From Hydractinia symbiolongicarpus (Eukaryota > Cnidaria > Hydrozoa > Anthoathecata > Hydractiniidae), in NCBI RefSeq assembly GCF_029227915.1, contig NC_079877.1, positions 3,722,001-3,782,000 of the forward strand: DNA of 60,000 nucleotides, in the 5' to 3' direction. The notes beneath the pieces are model-generated. The model worked only from the letters and a program-made list of their open reading frames with translations, searched no databases and was not told where the DNA came from. Below, one piece after another: positions 13,106 through 23,064 of the stretch. The position numbers were made by a program, and so were the translations under genes. Numbering within the stretch: the first letter of the stretch is position 1; each line of letters starts with the position of its first letter.

Positions 13106-13286
13106 TATATCTTTAATTTATTCCGTTCTTTGTCAGTAAATAACAAATGTGATTTTGATAGCATTCGATCTTTCCTACTTACAAGGATTTCTTGTACAAG
13201 GATTATTTCTACGATCTCTTCAGGTAACTGATTCCATCTGTTTCGCTTACTAGCTGGCTCTTCGCTATCGTGAAACAGAGGCAGTT

Positions 13287-13586
13287 TTATTCATCGTCTT
13301 GGGTCGGCGACAGTTCGGGCGCGTCATCGTGATGGGGCGATAATGATCTAGGCTCATCAGCATGGAGCAGTAATGTTTTGGGTTGATTGTCATGTGGTGG
13401 CAACTGTTCAGGCTCATCCTCATGGGGTAGCGATGTTTCTTCGTCCGGCTGATTCAAAGGATCAAGACAAAATTTAAGAAGGCCAGTATTGTACATTTTA
13501 GCTAGTATACGACCACGCTTATTTTTGAATGCGCACAAACCAGTCTTAGTAAGTAGGTTTTGTATGCACGTACCAGTAAACATCAA
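13287..13586 (-). CDS. Hypothetical protein with 10-residue acidic/His repeats
   Basis: A 99-residue open frame. The first half contains KTGLCAFKNKRGRILAKMYN and then a Cys; the second half is four to five copies of a 10-residue unit of the type L-P-P-H-D-D-E-P-E-x, encoded by a 30-bp minisatellite. I do not recognise the family. It could be the last exon of a host gene or a relic of an unidentified transposon; the Met start is arbitrary and no clear splice acceptor is visible upstream. The repeat must be young, as its units still keep the reading frame. Confidence 0.35.
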   Translation of the reverse strand: MMFTGTCIQNLLTKTGLCAFKNKRGRILAKMYNTGLLKFCLDPLNQPDEETSLPHEDEPEQLPPHDNQPKTLLLHADEPRSLSPHHDDAPELSPTQDDE

Positions 13587-14283
13587 AAATAAGATCTTTT
13601 ACTTGAGATAACCATGAATATTATACGTATTATAGTAGTAACAGCTTTTTATAACCTTCGTTTATACTTCTTTGAACTAATATACTATCTGTCATGACCA
13701 ACAACAATATTTTGAAAAGTTTGTTATGATAAGAATAAAGTATACAGACCGAAAACATTGAATAAGAAATCGAACGAATTCGTCTTTATTCCTTGAATCT
13801 TTACTTTCTTTATCTTTACTCGAAATTTTTTTAGTTTAGTAGTCTAAAATAATAAAAATAATGTTCTTCACATGTTTAACATTTTTGTTATTTTTATCTT
13901 CAACTTATTCTAATTACTTTGTGTACATTGACCCGTGACCATCACAATAAAGAGAAATATTTCCCATTGTTTTTTAATTTAGCCACCCGTTTGCCAAATG
14001 TGTAAAAATACTCAATTATAAATAATTCAGCACTTGCAAAGCCGTAAACAAAATTGATTTATAGTGGGACGTTATTATGAAGCAGACGACAAATCCTGTC
14101 AGTCCGGTCTTTAAAATCAACACTTATCATTACCTTTTATTCAGCAGCCGAAAAACTTATGCCTAAAACCATATTTATGACAGTGAAACATCATTTTGTT
14201 CTATGAAATATATTTATTTCAAAACATGATGAATAAAATAGGACTTTCAGACAATTACAGGACACACAGTCCGTAGCTAGTAC
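13587..14283. other. No gene recognised
   Basis: AT-rich DNA without long frames, repeats or recognisable transposon ends. Confidence 0.45.
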
Positions 14284-14470
14284 AGTAGAATCCCGATGAC
14301 TTGAACCCCTAATAACTCGAATTTTCAATAACTTGAACCGATTTCGAATCTCTTGAACCTTCACCAATACTTTCTCATAAAATACCCCTGATAACTCGAA
14401 CGTTCGATCAGTCGAACAAATATTTATGTCCCCTAGCGCAATATTTCCCCGATAACTCAAATCTGGAAGC
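14284..14470 (+). repeat. Tigger/pogo-type terminal repeat region
   Basis: Begins CAGTAGAATCCCGATGACTT after TA and continues with several diverged TAACTCGAA / TTGAACC motifs to about 14470. This is the classic end structure of a Tigger (pogo superfamily) transposon. No matching opposite end was found nearby, so the element is truncated or decayed. The open frame that crosses it on the minus strand is not a gene. Confidence 0.55.
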
Positions 14471-14618
14471 AAAAATGGAAATCGATTTTACTCTATATTA
14501 TCGATATTACTCTACTTTTCTATCAACTTAACATTTTTAACCGATCTTTAAAAATAGATGTAAAGCTTCATTTCTCCTTGTAAACCCTCACCATCTCCAT
14601 TGTTAAAACTTTCTCCAG

Positions 14619-15437
14619 TTACTTTACCAGTACAATTCGCTTGAGTATGAATTTGTAAATGATAGGATATGGTCTTTGCAAAACGCCCAGATCTTTCTTT
14701 TTTAGATATTCGACTGTTGTTACATTTTCAGCCTTTGAACAAACTTCAAACCTATCAACAGAGTTTTCTTGTTCACATTTTACTTCCAGATGTTTATCCA
14801 ACCCAGGCGTCCATATGTCTTTGTAAACATGGTGTTCTTTGAATTGAGATTCATGGGAACTTTATGCAGTAAGGATGATAGGTAACCCATCTTGTAAAAA
14901 AATCATGTTCATAATATCAGCCATTTCACGTAGAATAATGTAACGCTTTTGTACAATCTTAAAACTGTCCTCTCCACTAACTGTTAAGAAGCCCTTGCGT
15001 TGTACAGTGAAAATTTTTAAATGTTTTGTTTTGTGTAATACACATTCGAATGTTGGATGCATGTTGACATTGCAGATGAACTCCCGTCGTGTTTACACTT
15101 GAAAAAATGGCTACTGTCACCACAAAAGCTAGAGAGCTAGAGAGCTTATTTAATGACTAAAAATTTTAGACAGATCCACCTTTTTTCTTTTATTAAAAAA
15201 AATAGATTGACATTCAATAAAAATAGAAAATGTCTAAATTTTCATCTTCATCCCCTTCCTCTTCAGAATTAATGAGCTGGACTGGCTCTTACGCATTTTC
15301 AACATTAGATTCACTGGTCTGGAAGGGGTTACTTTGAAGTTCTTCGTGTATCGAGAGTTGTGTTCGCAAACGTTATCAACCTTGGCCGCATGTCTGTTGA
15401 TCTTTGAAGCAATGGATGCATTCTTCAGATGACCCAT
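14619..15437 (-). pseudogene. Coding-like fragments of unknown origin
   Basis: Three open pieces (14619-14801, 14862-15062, 15234-15437) lie in series on the minus strand and read more like protein than the surrounding DNA, for example SGEDSFKIVQKRYIILREM and KASIASKINRHAAKVDN-like text. They may be exons or a broken transposase belonging to the Tigger end at 14284. I recognise no family and no catalytic motif. Confidence 0.25.
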
Positions 15438-16356
15438 CCGTTGGTAGTTTCAGGTCGCAATGCAAGAATTAATCTTTTATTAGTCTAAGGTGCGGCGTTT
15501 ATTCGAGGGCGGCGCTTAATCAAGGATTAACGGTAGGTTTTTTATTACTGCTACTCCACGGTCTACAAGCTAAGCACGTACAACTTTTTGTGTCTAGCTA
15601 ACTGCATACACTAAAAGTTAAGGTAGGGTTTTTGTTTTACTCATTTCATCGGTCTGCACTCAGAATACACACAAATGGCATTTCACGCCAAGTGTACAAC
15701 AGTTTTAGCACCAAGCAAGCCCTGTGCAAAGGAGAAAGGGAGTAGATGCTAATTACTGACGCTATGGCATATCTGTAAGAGGCAAAGTGGATGTGTTATT
15801 TTTAAAGTTGCAGAAGTATTGTATTTCGTTTGTTATTATTGTTGATCCTAACGAAAACAGTGCATTAGACTGACGTCAGTGCATAAGATTAATAAAGCTA
15901 TTGCATCGCAGGTATAAGTTTGGGTCTGAATAACTTGGAAAGAAGATTGCGGCAGGTATTTTACCCGCGTGTGTAGCTACGGACCGCCCAATACCATTTT
16001 TGAAAACTGAATCAAGCCATCTGTTCTGGTGTAACAGATTATCTTAACTCCCTGTGACAAAAATGATAACTCCCCTTTAGTAGAAATAACCCAGTAAATA
16101 ATGGCACCTCCATTTAACACTTCCCTTGTTTTTCAAAGAGAAGATCAAAGTCAAAGAGGAGTTAAAATAAACTGGTTATTAAAAATTCGCCGTTAAAATA
16201 TTTTTAAGTCATTGCAGTATTCCTACTATATTTGAATGCTTCATGATGTTTTGATTCACGTAAGTGGTTCGGGGGTTGTGAACAAAATAGTCACACATGT
16301 TTTTTTATTAAAAATGGCTGCGAAACAACATTTGCCATTTGTAAAATTAAAGTATA
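15438..16356. other. No gene recognised; possible transposon end
   Basis: A GCGGCG-TTTATTCGAGGGCGGCG type direct repeat sits at 15491-15520, a pattern often seen at ends of DNA transposons. The rest shows nothing I can support. Confidence 0.35.
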
Positions 16357-17692
16357 CAGTTGACACTCTCTAATTCGACGCTTCGTTATTCAATAAGCTC
16401 TCGTTTTCGATCAAATTAAACGTCACCTTCAAGTTTCCTTAAAAAACTCTCTTAAACGAAGCTCCAGTATTCTACATTCTCTTATTCGAGAAGCTCTCGT
16501 TTTCGACGCAAATTTGAGGTCCCCAGAAGGAATTTTGCTAACTTTTTTGATATCTGTAGTGTAAAAAGGCCTTTGCACGGTTTCGAAATACAGGCTAAAA
16601 TTTCCATACGTTCAATTTTCAAAAGTTTTCAAGCAAACGGGTGAAGCGATACAAACAGTTGACAAAAATGGCGACTGTATCGGTGAAATCAACGAAACGA
16701 AAATGTGAAGATGTCAATTTGGAGAGCAAATACAAGGCCTTGTTGGAGTTAGAAGGAAAACTAACAAGGAAGTTGGCTTGATGTTTGCTATTCCCCAAAA
16801 CAAAAATTTCTACATGGAAAGCAAACGAATCCAAATTAACAAAGGCATTTTAAACAGGCAGTATTTCAGCCAAAAGGGTCAAAACTGACAAATTTGAAAT
16901 GACGGCTCCACGGTTTGAAAAACACACTTCCAAACATATTTAATACAGACGAATTTGGTTTGTCCTACCAGGGCTTGTCCAGGAAGATTTATCATTTTAC
17001 AAAGTGTGTAGGAAAAAAACATAGTAAAGTGCGTCTGACGGGTTGGCAGCCGGTAAAGTTTCAGTGAAAGATTGGAACTAATTGTTATTTGGTGCTGTTT
17101 CAAAAAGTATGCAATGTCGCTGGAAAGTTAGATGGATTCAGGATTATTTAAAGAGTGGGTCAAGGAATTCGATGCCCAGTTTGGTGCAGAGGAAAGAAGA
17201 ATCGCGCGTTAATTATCGATAACTGTTCATCCCAAAGTGAGAAAGTTGCAATAGGGTCAAGTTAGTTTTCCCACCTCCAAACACCACCTCCATTACCCAA
17301 CCTATGTTTCAAAATGTCATCAGATCCCTTAAAACGAAATATCGTTTCCTCGCTGTGAAGAAGCAGATTCTGAGTTTGGAGAAGAACAAGGAAGTCCCCA
17401 AATTTGCAATTTTGACTGCTATGACAATGTTACGAAAATTATGGGATTTTCTTCCTAACCAACTGTTGGCAAATTGTTTAAAAAAAGCAGACATATTATT
17501 CGTAACTGCCGTAAGATCCTTAATGATGAAGACAGCCGATTTGCTGATTTGAAAGTTGAGGATAATGTAGTGGAAGGATTGGAGACCAATCTCGAAAAAA
17601 TAAAGAACAACTTTAGTGTGGATTACCAAATATCGGCCGAAGAACTTGTAGACGTAGACTCTCAAACATCTGTCAGTCAGGCGCGGATTTAG
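16357..17692 (+). pseudogene. Tigger (pogo superfamily) transposase, decayed
   Basis: A DDE transposase remnant that would cut and paste a DNA transposon. The left end is TA followed by CAGTTGACACTCTCTAATTCG. An ATG at 16668 starts a basic CENP-B-like N-terminus (TKRKCEDVNLESKYKALLELE). The following catalytic region is spread over frames and contains DEFGLSYQGL-type text near 16950, an ID-N-CSSQ segment near 17217, and FPPNTTSITQP near 17270, then IRSLKTKYRF. These are signature strings of Tigger catalytic domains. At least seven stops or frameshifts precede 17300; the last part (17304-17692) is still open in two overlapping frames. No intact transposase can come from it. Confidence 0.85.
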
Positions 17693-17799
17693 ACTAGGTC
17701 AACCCTGTCACGCGACCTAGTATGAAAATCTTGGGGATCAAAATCGCATTCCATCTAATTTACCAAGAATTTGAAGATTTTCGCTATTTTCCGTTACTG

Positions 17800-18262
17800 A
17801 CACTATCATATCTGATAACGCGAATTGGATCAACCTATGTTGACCTGACCTGTGTTAGGCAGTTTTGACTGTAGGGTATTTTAAGGTTTTCACCGTGGGT
17901 TAGAATCAACCTACGTTGGCCAGAACTGTTTTAGTCAGACAGTCTTAAAGTCAGCCAGTCTTAACCATAGGTTATCCCGTGAGGCTTTCACCGTCAACTA
18001 GAATCAAGTCATGTTGGCTTGACCTGTTATTGATCAGAAAGTCTGAAGTTAGCCAGTTCTGGCTCTAGGTTATCCCGTGTGGCTTTCACCGTGGACTAGA
18101 ATCACAATTTTATTGCCCTGACCTGCTTTTAGTCAAATTAAACAGTTTGAGGTCAGCCAATCTTGGCTCTAGGTTACCCGTAAGGCTTTCATTGTGAACA
18201 GAAATTTACCTATGTTGGCCTGACCTGTATTTGGTCGTACAGTCTTGAACAAACCTGTCAAC
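17800..18262 (+). repeat. ~100-bp minisatellite, about 4.5 copies
   Basis: The phrase GGCTTTCACCGTGGACTAGA and its variants recurs at about 17884, 17983, 18081 and 18184, a spacing of 98-103 bp. Each unit also has a TGACCTG..TTTAGTC and a GTCAGCCAGTCTTGGCTCTAGG part. It sits directly behind the Tigger pseudogene and was probably expanded by replication slippage or carried by another element. Confidence 0.8.
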
Positions 18263-18552
18263 GTAGTTTCTATGTATTGATAGGGCTTGCAGGTGTTTTG
18301 GTATTAATATCAGTTTTGAATGTCAGTAGCGGATGCAGAAGATTCTTTCCGTTCTCAACATGGCTTGCAAGAGCTTGAGAGAGCGTGTGAAGTTAATTTT
18401 CCAAAAAAAGGATTTTGATGAGCTACGTCAAATATTTGCTGAGTTGATTAAAGATGTTAAATGTAATTCTGTTTTGTTATCTACCGACGTGTTGCAAAAA
18501 TAACCTACTTTTGGTTTTAGTTTCATTGAAATAAAGCAAACTGAAGGATTCT
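18263..18552 (+). other. Coding-like scrap before repeat copy B
   Basis: Between the minisatellite and the 1.4-kb repeat are two short protein-like pieces in different frames (VADAEDSFRSQHGLQELERA near 18327 and ELRQIFAELIKDVK near 18420), ending at a TAA near 18503. They might be the displaced C-terminus of the Tigger transposase; the evidence is weak. Confidence 0.25.
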
Positions 18553-19955
18553 ATTAGGATTTATATTACTTTCATACTAAAAATACACACTAGACAGTTC
18601 TTTCATACAAGAAATTATAAATTACCAAGAATTTTTTTTCATTTTGGTCTTAGCCACATTCTAACGTTCTCTACTATTTCTATCAATTTTTGACGTTTTT
18701 AGGATTTGTAAATAAAAGACACCTTATCCTTACCTTACGGATACAGTGTCTTTATTTTTTCCTATTTTTATTAATTTGTTAGAATTTCAAGAAAAATATC
18801 TCATCCTTTGCAATTCATATTCCGGCTTAACTTCTATGCTCAAAGAATCTCGGAGAACTTTACGGAAGAAAAGGAGTTTGAACTACAGTTGCCTCCCTCT
18901 AATTTGAATCTCTATAATTCGAATATTTCTATAATTCGAACGAGTGCTTAGTCACCGTCAAGTATTTTTTAAAATTCGAATTTCTCTAATATGAAAATTT
19001 CTATAATTCAAACAATTTTTCAGTCCCTTTAGTACCATTCTCTCCCTAATTCGAATTTTAGAGTGCAAACAGAGCTTTGACAAACTTGAATGTTTTTCTA
19101 AAATTTTCTAAGTTGTCTTTCAAACGTTGTATTTTAGAACGTTGGTCTTTCTACATTTTTTCACTTCTTGATTGAAAATGGCAAAGAGACAAGATGAAGA
19201 TGGACATTCTGATAGCGAAAGCCCAACAGCAAAGCATTTGTAATGCAACTCGTATTGTCGAAAAAGATCGTCTCTCCAATGTAAAGCAATCAAATATTCG
19301 ACAGTTTTTCAAATACAGTTTCCTTTTTTGTGTAAACTATAAAAATAAAATTGTATGAAACTTGCATTATGTTTTTTTTTTATTATTTTAAAATAACGCA
19401 ATTTCTCTCTGTTATTCGAATTTTCACTCCCTGAAGCTGAAAGTTCGAATTACAGAGACTTTCTATAATGCAAATCTCTCTATAATTCGAAAAGGATTTT
19501 TTTCCTGTAGGAATTCGAATTAGGAAGAGTCAACTGTACCAATTGTAAAACATTTTGTGGATGTAACAAAAGGGTTTATCTGTTGCCTTAGTGTGAGTGT
19601 TAAAACCGCTTTGGTTTATTGTTAATTTTCAGTTCAAAGCACAAATTTACGTCAAAAATGCAAAAAAATTTTCCTCACAATATTTGAGTTAGGAGAAACA
19701 ATTTTGGAAAAGATCTTGGTCGGGTACAAAAGTCGGGTAAAATTTTAGTCATATGAAATTTAGTAACTGAACCGACTTCCTACGGTTCTATTAAGGGAGT
19801 CAAAATGATAAATTGGGGGAGTTGTTATTCCCTTTTTCTGTTTTTAAGCTGTAAACAGTACACAAAATTCCAATGACAGATATTTTCCATTGTCCATCGG
19901 CCTGAATAAACTTTTCCACTAGTAATTTTTAATCAGACCATGTTACTAAGAGAGA
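18553..19955 (-). repeat. 1.4-kb dispersed repeat, copy B (inverted)
   Basis: Reverse complement of 5797-7285 with the same internal order: the imperfect 12-bp inverted repeat (18711-18744), the Tigger-type MITE and the TTCAGGCC/ACTAGTAATTTTTAAT outer end. With copy A it brackets 11.3 kb of other DNA. Confidence 0.75.
18886..19536 (-). mobile_element. Tigger-type MITE, copy B
   Basis: A 651-bp element starting CAGTTGCCTCCCTCTAATTTG and ending AGGAAGAGTCAACTG, flanked by TA on both sides (the expected pogo/Tigger target duplication). It is the inverted counterpart of 6264-6932 and carries the same short internal frame (start at 19178). Confidence 0.75.
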
Positions 19956-21187
19956 CACCGCTCGTAAACTGGATCAATAACCTTATTTTACAGTTTGAAA
20001 CTATTTTCAAGTCAATTGTATTATGGGCCAGATAAATTTATTTGAATAAATAACAATTACATAGTAGCAAAAACTTATAATGTGAAAAAAATTTGAAATA
20101 CTATGTAAATTGATGAAATTCATTTTATTTTTACGAATAAAAACGTTGCTACAGGTTAAATGAGCAAACAAGCTTTATATTCTATGTTTTATTACTTAGG
20201 CATGGAAAACTTACTTCTTTAATTGAAACTGCCCTCAATTTTGTCAAAACATGACGCTATAAACGCTGTTGTGTCGCTAATAGCAAGTTTCCAAAAGCCA
20301 ACGGGAGAACATTGTTTTTTCGTGATGTATACATGTACATAGAAAAGGAATCCCCAATTTCGCGTTCCGTTGTTGTGAAAAAGCCAAAAAAGATGGCTCA
20401 CAAAGCCTGATTTTATTATCAAAACATAGCCATGAGATTTTTTATGCCCTAACGAGTCTTTTTTTTCTATCCCACTAGGGAAATATAATTAGTCAGTTAT
20501 CAGAGAGCATTTGAACGTGTTATTCAAGGTTAATTTTCCAGTATTTGAGCAAAAAATGTTTTAGCCGATCTGTCAGGGATCATGAAGCCATTATGAAGCC
20601 ATTGTGAAGGACCCCAGGACATAATGTCCTTCTCATGCGAGGAATAATTCTTTTCAAAGTATGGCACCATAAATTTTATTATATTTTGTATGGAAATGGC
20701 ATGCTTTAAACTCTTGTCTTCATTTTCTACTTCCAACTTTACTTTATTACATCAAGCTCTACTCTTCACATCTGAAGTAACTTCTCATAGCTTCTAACGT
20801 CACTGTTCTATTTCTACATCTACTTAACCTTTATAAATTATACTTTTTAAGCCTACATTTAAATTCGTCACCTGGATTTTTCTTTCTTTTTCAAATATGC
20901 TTTTACTACTTTACTCTTTTTTACTTTGAATTTTCTTGATTTTACTTGCTGCACTTTTTTTAAGACGAATAAACGGTTACGCGTTCTTTTTGTGTCAAGG
21001 GTAGCTAACAATATTATTTAGCAAATTTAGTTGAGTTGTTATTATCACGTGACGTAAACAAAGTAAACGCGCGGTCTTATCTCTGGCAAAATGGATATTT
21101 TTTTTCGGTAACTTTAGAGAAGATTTCGGCTACTTTGTATTATTATACTAGTTCATAAAGCCGAGAGAGATATAAATGGTGCGTTCA
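19956..21187. other. No gene recognised
   Basis: AT-rich DNA up to the Polinton edge. Open frames at 20219-20422 and 20530-20736 (minus) lack motifs, and nothing else stands out. Confidence 0.45.
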
Positions 21188-21366
21188 AGCACACGCACAC
21201 GACATCATTGCAAAAAGGGAAATTCCCGAAATCTCGAACTCACCGAATCCCCTAATCCCGACAATTCCGGGAATGCCGATAAAATCCTACGCATGCGCAA
21301 TAGCAACTAGCGGGAATAATGCTGACATCAACAAAATTTCGAGCATGCGCAATTGAGTAGGGGGAA
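21188..21366 (+). repeat. Polinton 1 left terminal inverted repeat
   Basis: Matches the reverse complement of 33642-33832: the blocks GCATGCGCAATAGC, CGGGAATAATGCTGACATC and GAGTAGGGGGAAA occur in the same order. The extreme 5' end (AGCACACGCACACGACA) is a diverged form of the AGCGCAGTCGAC terminus. The exact first base is uncertain. Confidence 0.8.
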
Positions 21367-21415
21367 AGTCCATAGAGGTGTGACTATTTTGTTGAGGCTA
21401 CGATGTAATATAAAT

Positions 21416-21768
21416 ATGAGTCTACATCATGATGATTTCAAGACTCAAGAAATGTGTACCAGGAAAGTTCGGGATCACCATTGGGTGCTCAGGCTTGCTC
21501 CACACCATTTCAGGACCCAGGAAATGTGCACTAGGGTAGTTCAAAGATACCCCCAGCTGCTGGAATATGTTCCACACCATTTAAAGACTCAGGAAATGTG
21601 CCTCGAGGCGCTTCAAGATTACACCCAGCTGCTGCAATATGTTCCGGATCATCTCAAAACCCTGGGAATGTGTACCAGGTTCAAGACTACCCCTCGCTGC
21701 TGGAATATGTTCCAGAGCATTTCAGATCCCAGGACGTGTACCCCTTGGGAGATTCATATACCCAGCTT
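21416..21768 (+). pseudogene. DUF4116-like repeat protein (cargo gene)
   Basis: The plus strand encodes about five tandem units of 24 residues of the type H-L-K-T-Q-E-M-C-x-x-A-x-Q-x-Y-P-Q-L-L-x-Y-V-P, the pattern of DUF4116 repeats, which are common in amoebae and in giant DNA viruses and whose function is unknown. Four units are in one frame; a small deletion near 21683 shifts the fifth into another frame, which then ends at 21768 just before the next gene. The gene lies directly inside the left inverted repeat, at the far end from PolB, and is not part of the usual Polinton core, so it looks like captured cargo. The start is likely the Met at 21416. Confidence 0.6.
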
Positions 21769-21774
21769 GAATAA

Positions 21775-22071
21775 ATGATGAAAAATATTTTTGAAAAATA
21801 TATTTATTCTTCCTTGAATAACGGCCGATATCTCAACGTCAAGCTGAAGGAGTGGGAGGGCAAAATCAAGACCAATTTCCACAGTAAAAAGGTACTGGAG
21901 GACAGCTGCGAGTGAAAGGCTATCATCAAGCCCGCCGGCATCTATAAGCAAAGTGAAAACTATTATCTCCAGACATACCTCGAAGAGTGCAAGTATAAGG
22001 ATGTCGAGTTATATGGTAGCTCATAGATTAGCTACTCTGACTCTGATTATGAAGAGGGTTTCACTGTCTTG
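21775..22071 (+). pseudogene. Small unknown Polinton protein
   Basis: An ATG in the context GAATAAATG opens a frame of about 98 codons with two in-frame stops (after DSCE near 21914 and after LYGSS near 22025). The peptide is lysine-rich with aromatic residues and ends in an acidic tail (SDSDYEEG). It follows the DUF4116 gene by 6 bases and is followed by a perfect hairpin. I do not recognise it. Its own start motif and terminator-like hairpin argue for a real, now broken, gene. Confidence 0.5.
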
Positions 22072-22087
22072 TAAAGGCGCGTAAAGC

Positions 22088-22114
22088 GTTGTATGTTGCA
22101 CTTTAACATACAAC
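22088..22114 (+). terminator. Intergenic hairpin, 10-bp stem
   Basis: GTTGTATGTT, a 7-base loop and AACATACAAC form a perfect stem between the small gene ending at 22071 and the gene starting at 22119. See the hairpin finding for the set. Confidence 0.6.
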
Positions 22115-22118
22115 AAAC

Positions 22119-22399
22119 ATGAACGTTAACGAACTGAAAAAAGAAGCGAAAGCACTAAAGGTCCGTAACTATTCCACTATGAATAAGGTCAACCTACTCG
22201 AGGTGATCCGCAAGGCTAAGTACAAGGACGCTTCGACACAGACAGACGGTCCCTATTGTGAAATTTGTACCAGGCTCGCTTGGCAGAGAAATCTGGAGCA
22301 ATAATCGAGACAGCTCTCCGAAAACCAGCAACCTGTCGTACATGACTGTGGTCTTATCATTGACTATGATACCGGAGAAGTACTCAAAATCGTCTAGTA
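22119..22399 (+). pseudogene. SAP-like small DNA-binding protein
   Basis: Begins MNVNELKKEAKALKVRNYST, a SAP/Rho-N type helix-turn-helix with the L-K-x-x-A-K / Y-S-x-x-x-K-x-x-L-L pattern, then a C-x-x-C pair (YCEIC) and the acidic end DYDTGEVLKIV. One in-frame stop (22302-22304) splits it; otherwise the frame is continuous to the TAG at 22397. SAP modules bind AT-rich DNA, and the same module heads the PolB protein of this element, so the gene may share its origin. It is convergent with the next gene and overlaps it by 16 bp. Confidence 0.6.
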
Positions 22400-23060
22400 T
22401 GTTGTTTAACACAGTAGATCCTATGAATACGCAGGTGGGGACTCTGAGTACCGCTGACATACTTTGCAGATTGAAGTTTTTTCAGAAAGTCGTTCTTACC
22501 CTCCTCCCGACCTTTCGCGACAAGTTGCTGTCGCTCCTGTTCATTGATCGAATTCACGATTTTGCGTTGTCGTTGTCGGGCTTGCTCCTTCAAGCCCATG
22601 CACTTTTGCTTCTCCTGTATGATTAAGCTGAACTCATAGTCGCTGATCACACCATTCTCAACGGCTCTCGAGATCATTTCAACGATGGAGTTGAGTTTGG
22701 TCTCAGCCAGTAGTCTGATGCTCTCATGCTTCTTACTCTTGACACCTAGCCTCTTCCCGGCGTTCCGCAGACCTGCTTGGCCTAACCCTACGGCGATGGT
22801 GATCCCACCCATAGCCGCAGCTAGTGGTACACCAATCCCAGATAACATGCTACCAATACCAACGCCCGAAGTTATCACACCTGCCGCTAGTAACCAGTGA
22901 TCCGTGTATTTAACCCAGGTCCCATGCATCTTTAATTTCAGCCCGCAGGTATTCTTCCACTTCTTCGATTTTCTTCAGTCTGTAGACTTGTGAAGTATCC
23001 TCCTGCGTACCCTCTGGAGGTGCAGAAGGTAAAGGCGGGTAAAGCTTTGTAATGTCAGTC
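22384..23060 (-). pseudogene. Conserved Polinton membrane protein
   Basis: Starts at the ATG at 23060, in the context GAATAAATATG, with the proline-rich MTDITKLYPPLPSAPPEG, then a short helical part; a frameshift near 22925 moves the frame to the 181-codon downstream part. That part has two hydrophobic, glycine-rich segments (about residues 13-55, ITSGVGIGSMLSGIG and AMGGITIAVGLGQAG), probable membrane helices, then a long basic helix with KSKKHESIRLLAETKLNSI. This architecture occurs in other animal Polintons as a conserved protein of unknown role; a membrane-active virion protein is a reasonable guess. Apart from the one shift the frame is open. Confidence 0.6.
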
Positions 23061-23064
23061 ATAT

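Noticed and set aside
14191-14472. 93-codon minus frame
   Set aside because: It covers a Tigger-type terminal repeat; the repeated text (EIRNRFKLLKIRVIRG) is translated repeat, not protein.
21040-21090. CpG-like promoter at CACGTGACGT
   Set aside because: A lone E-box/CRE-like string without nearby exon; not enough evidence.
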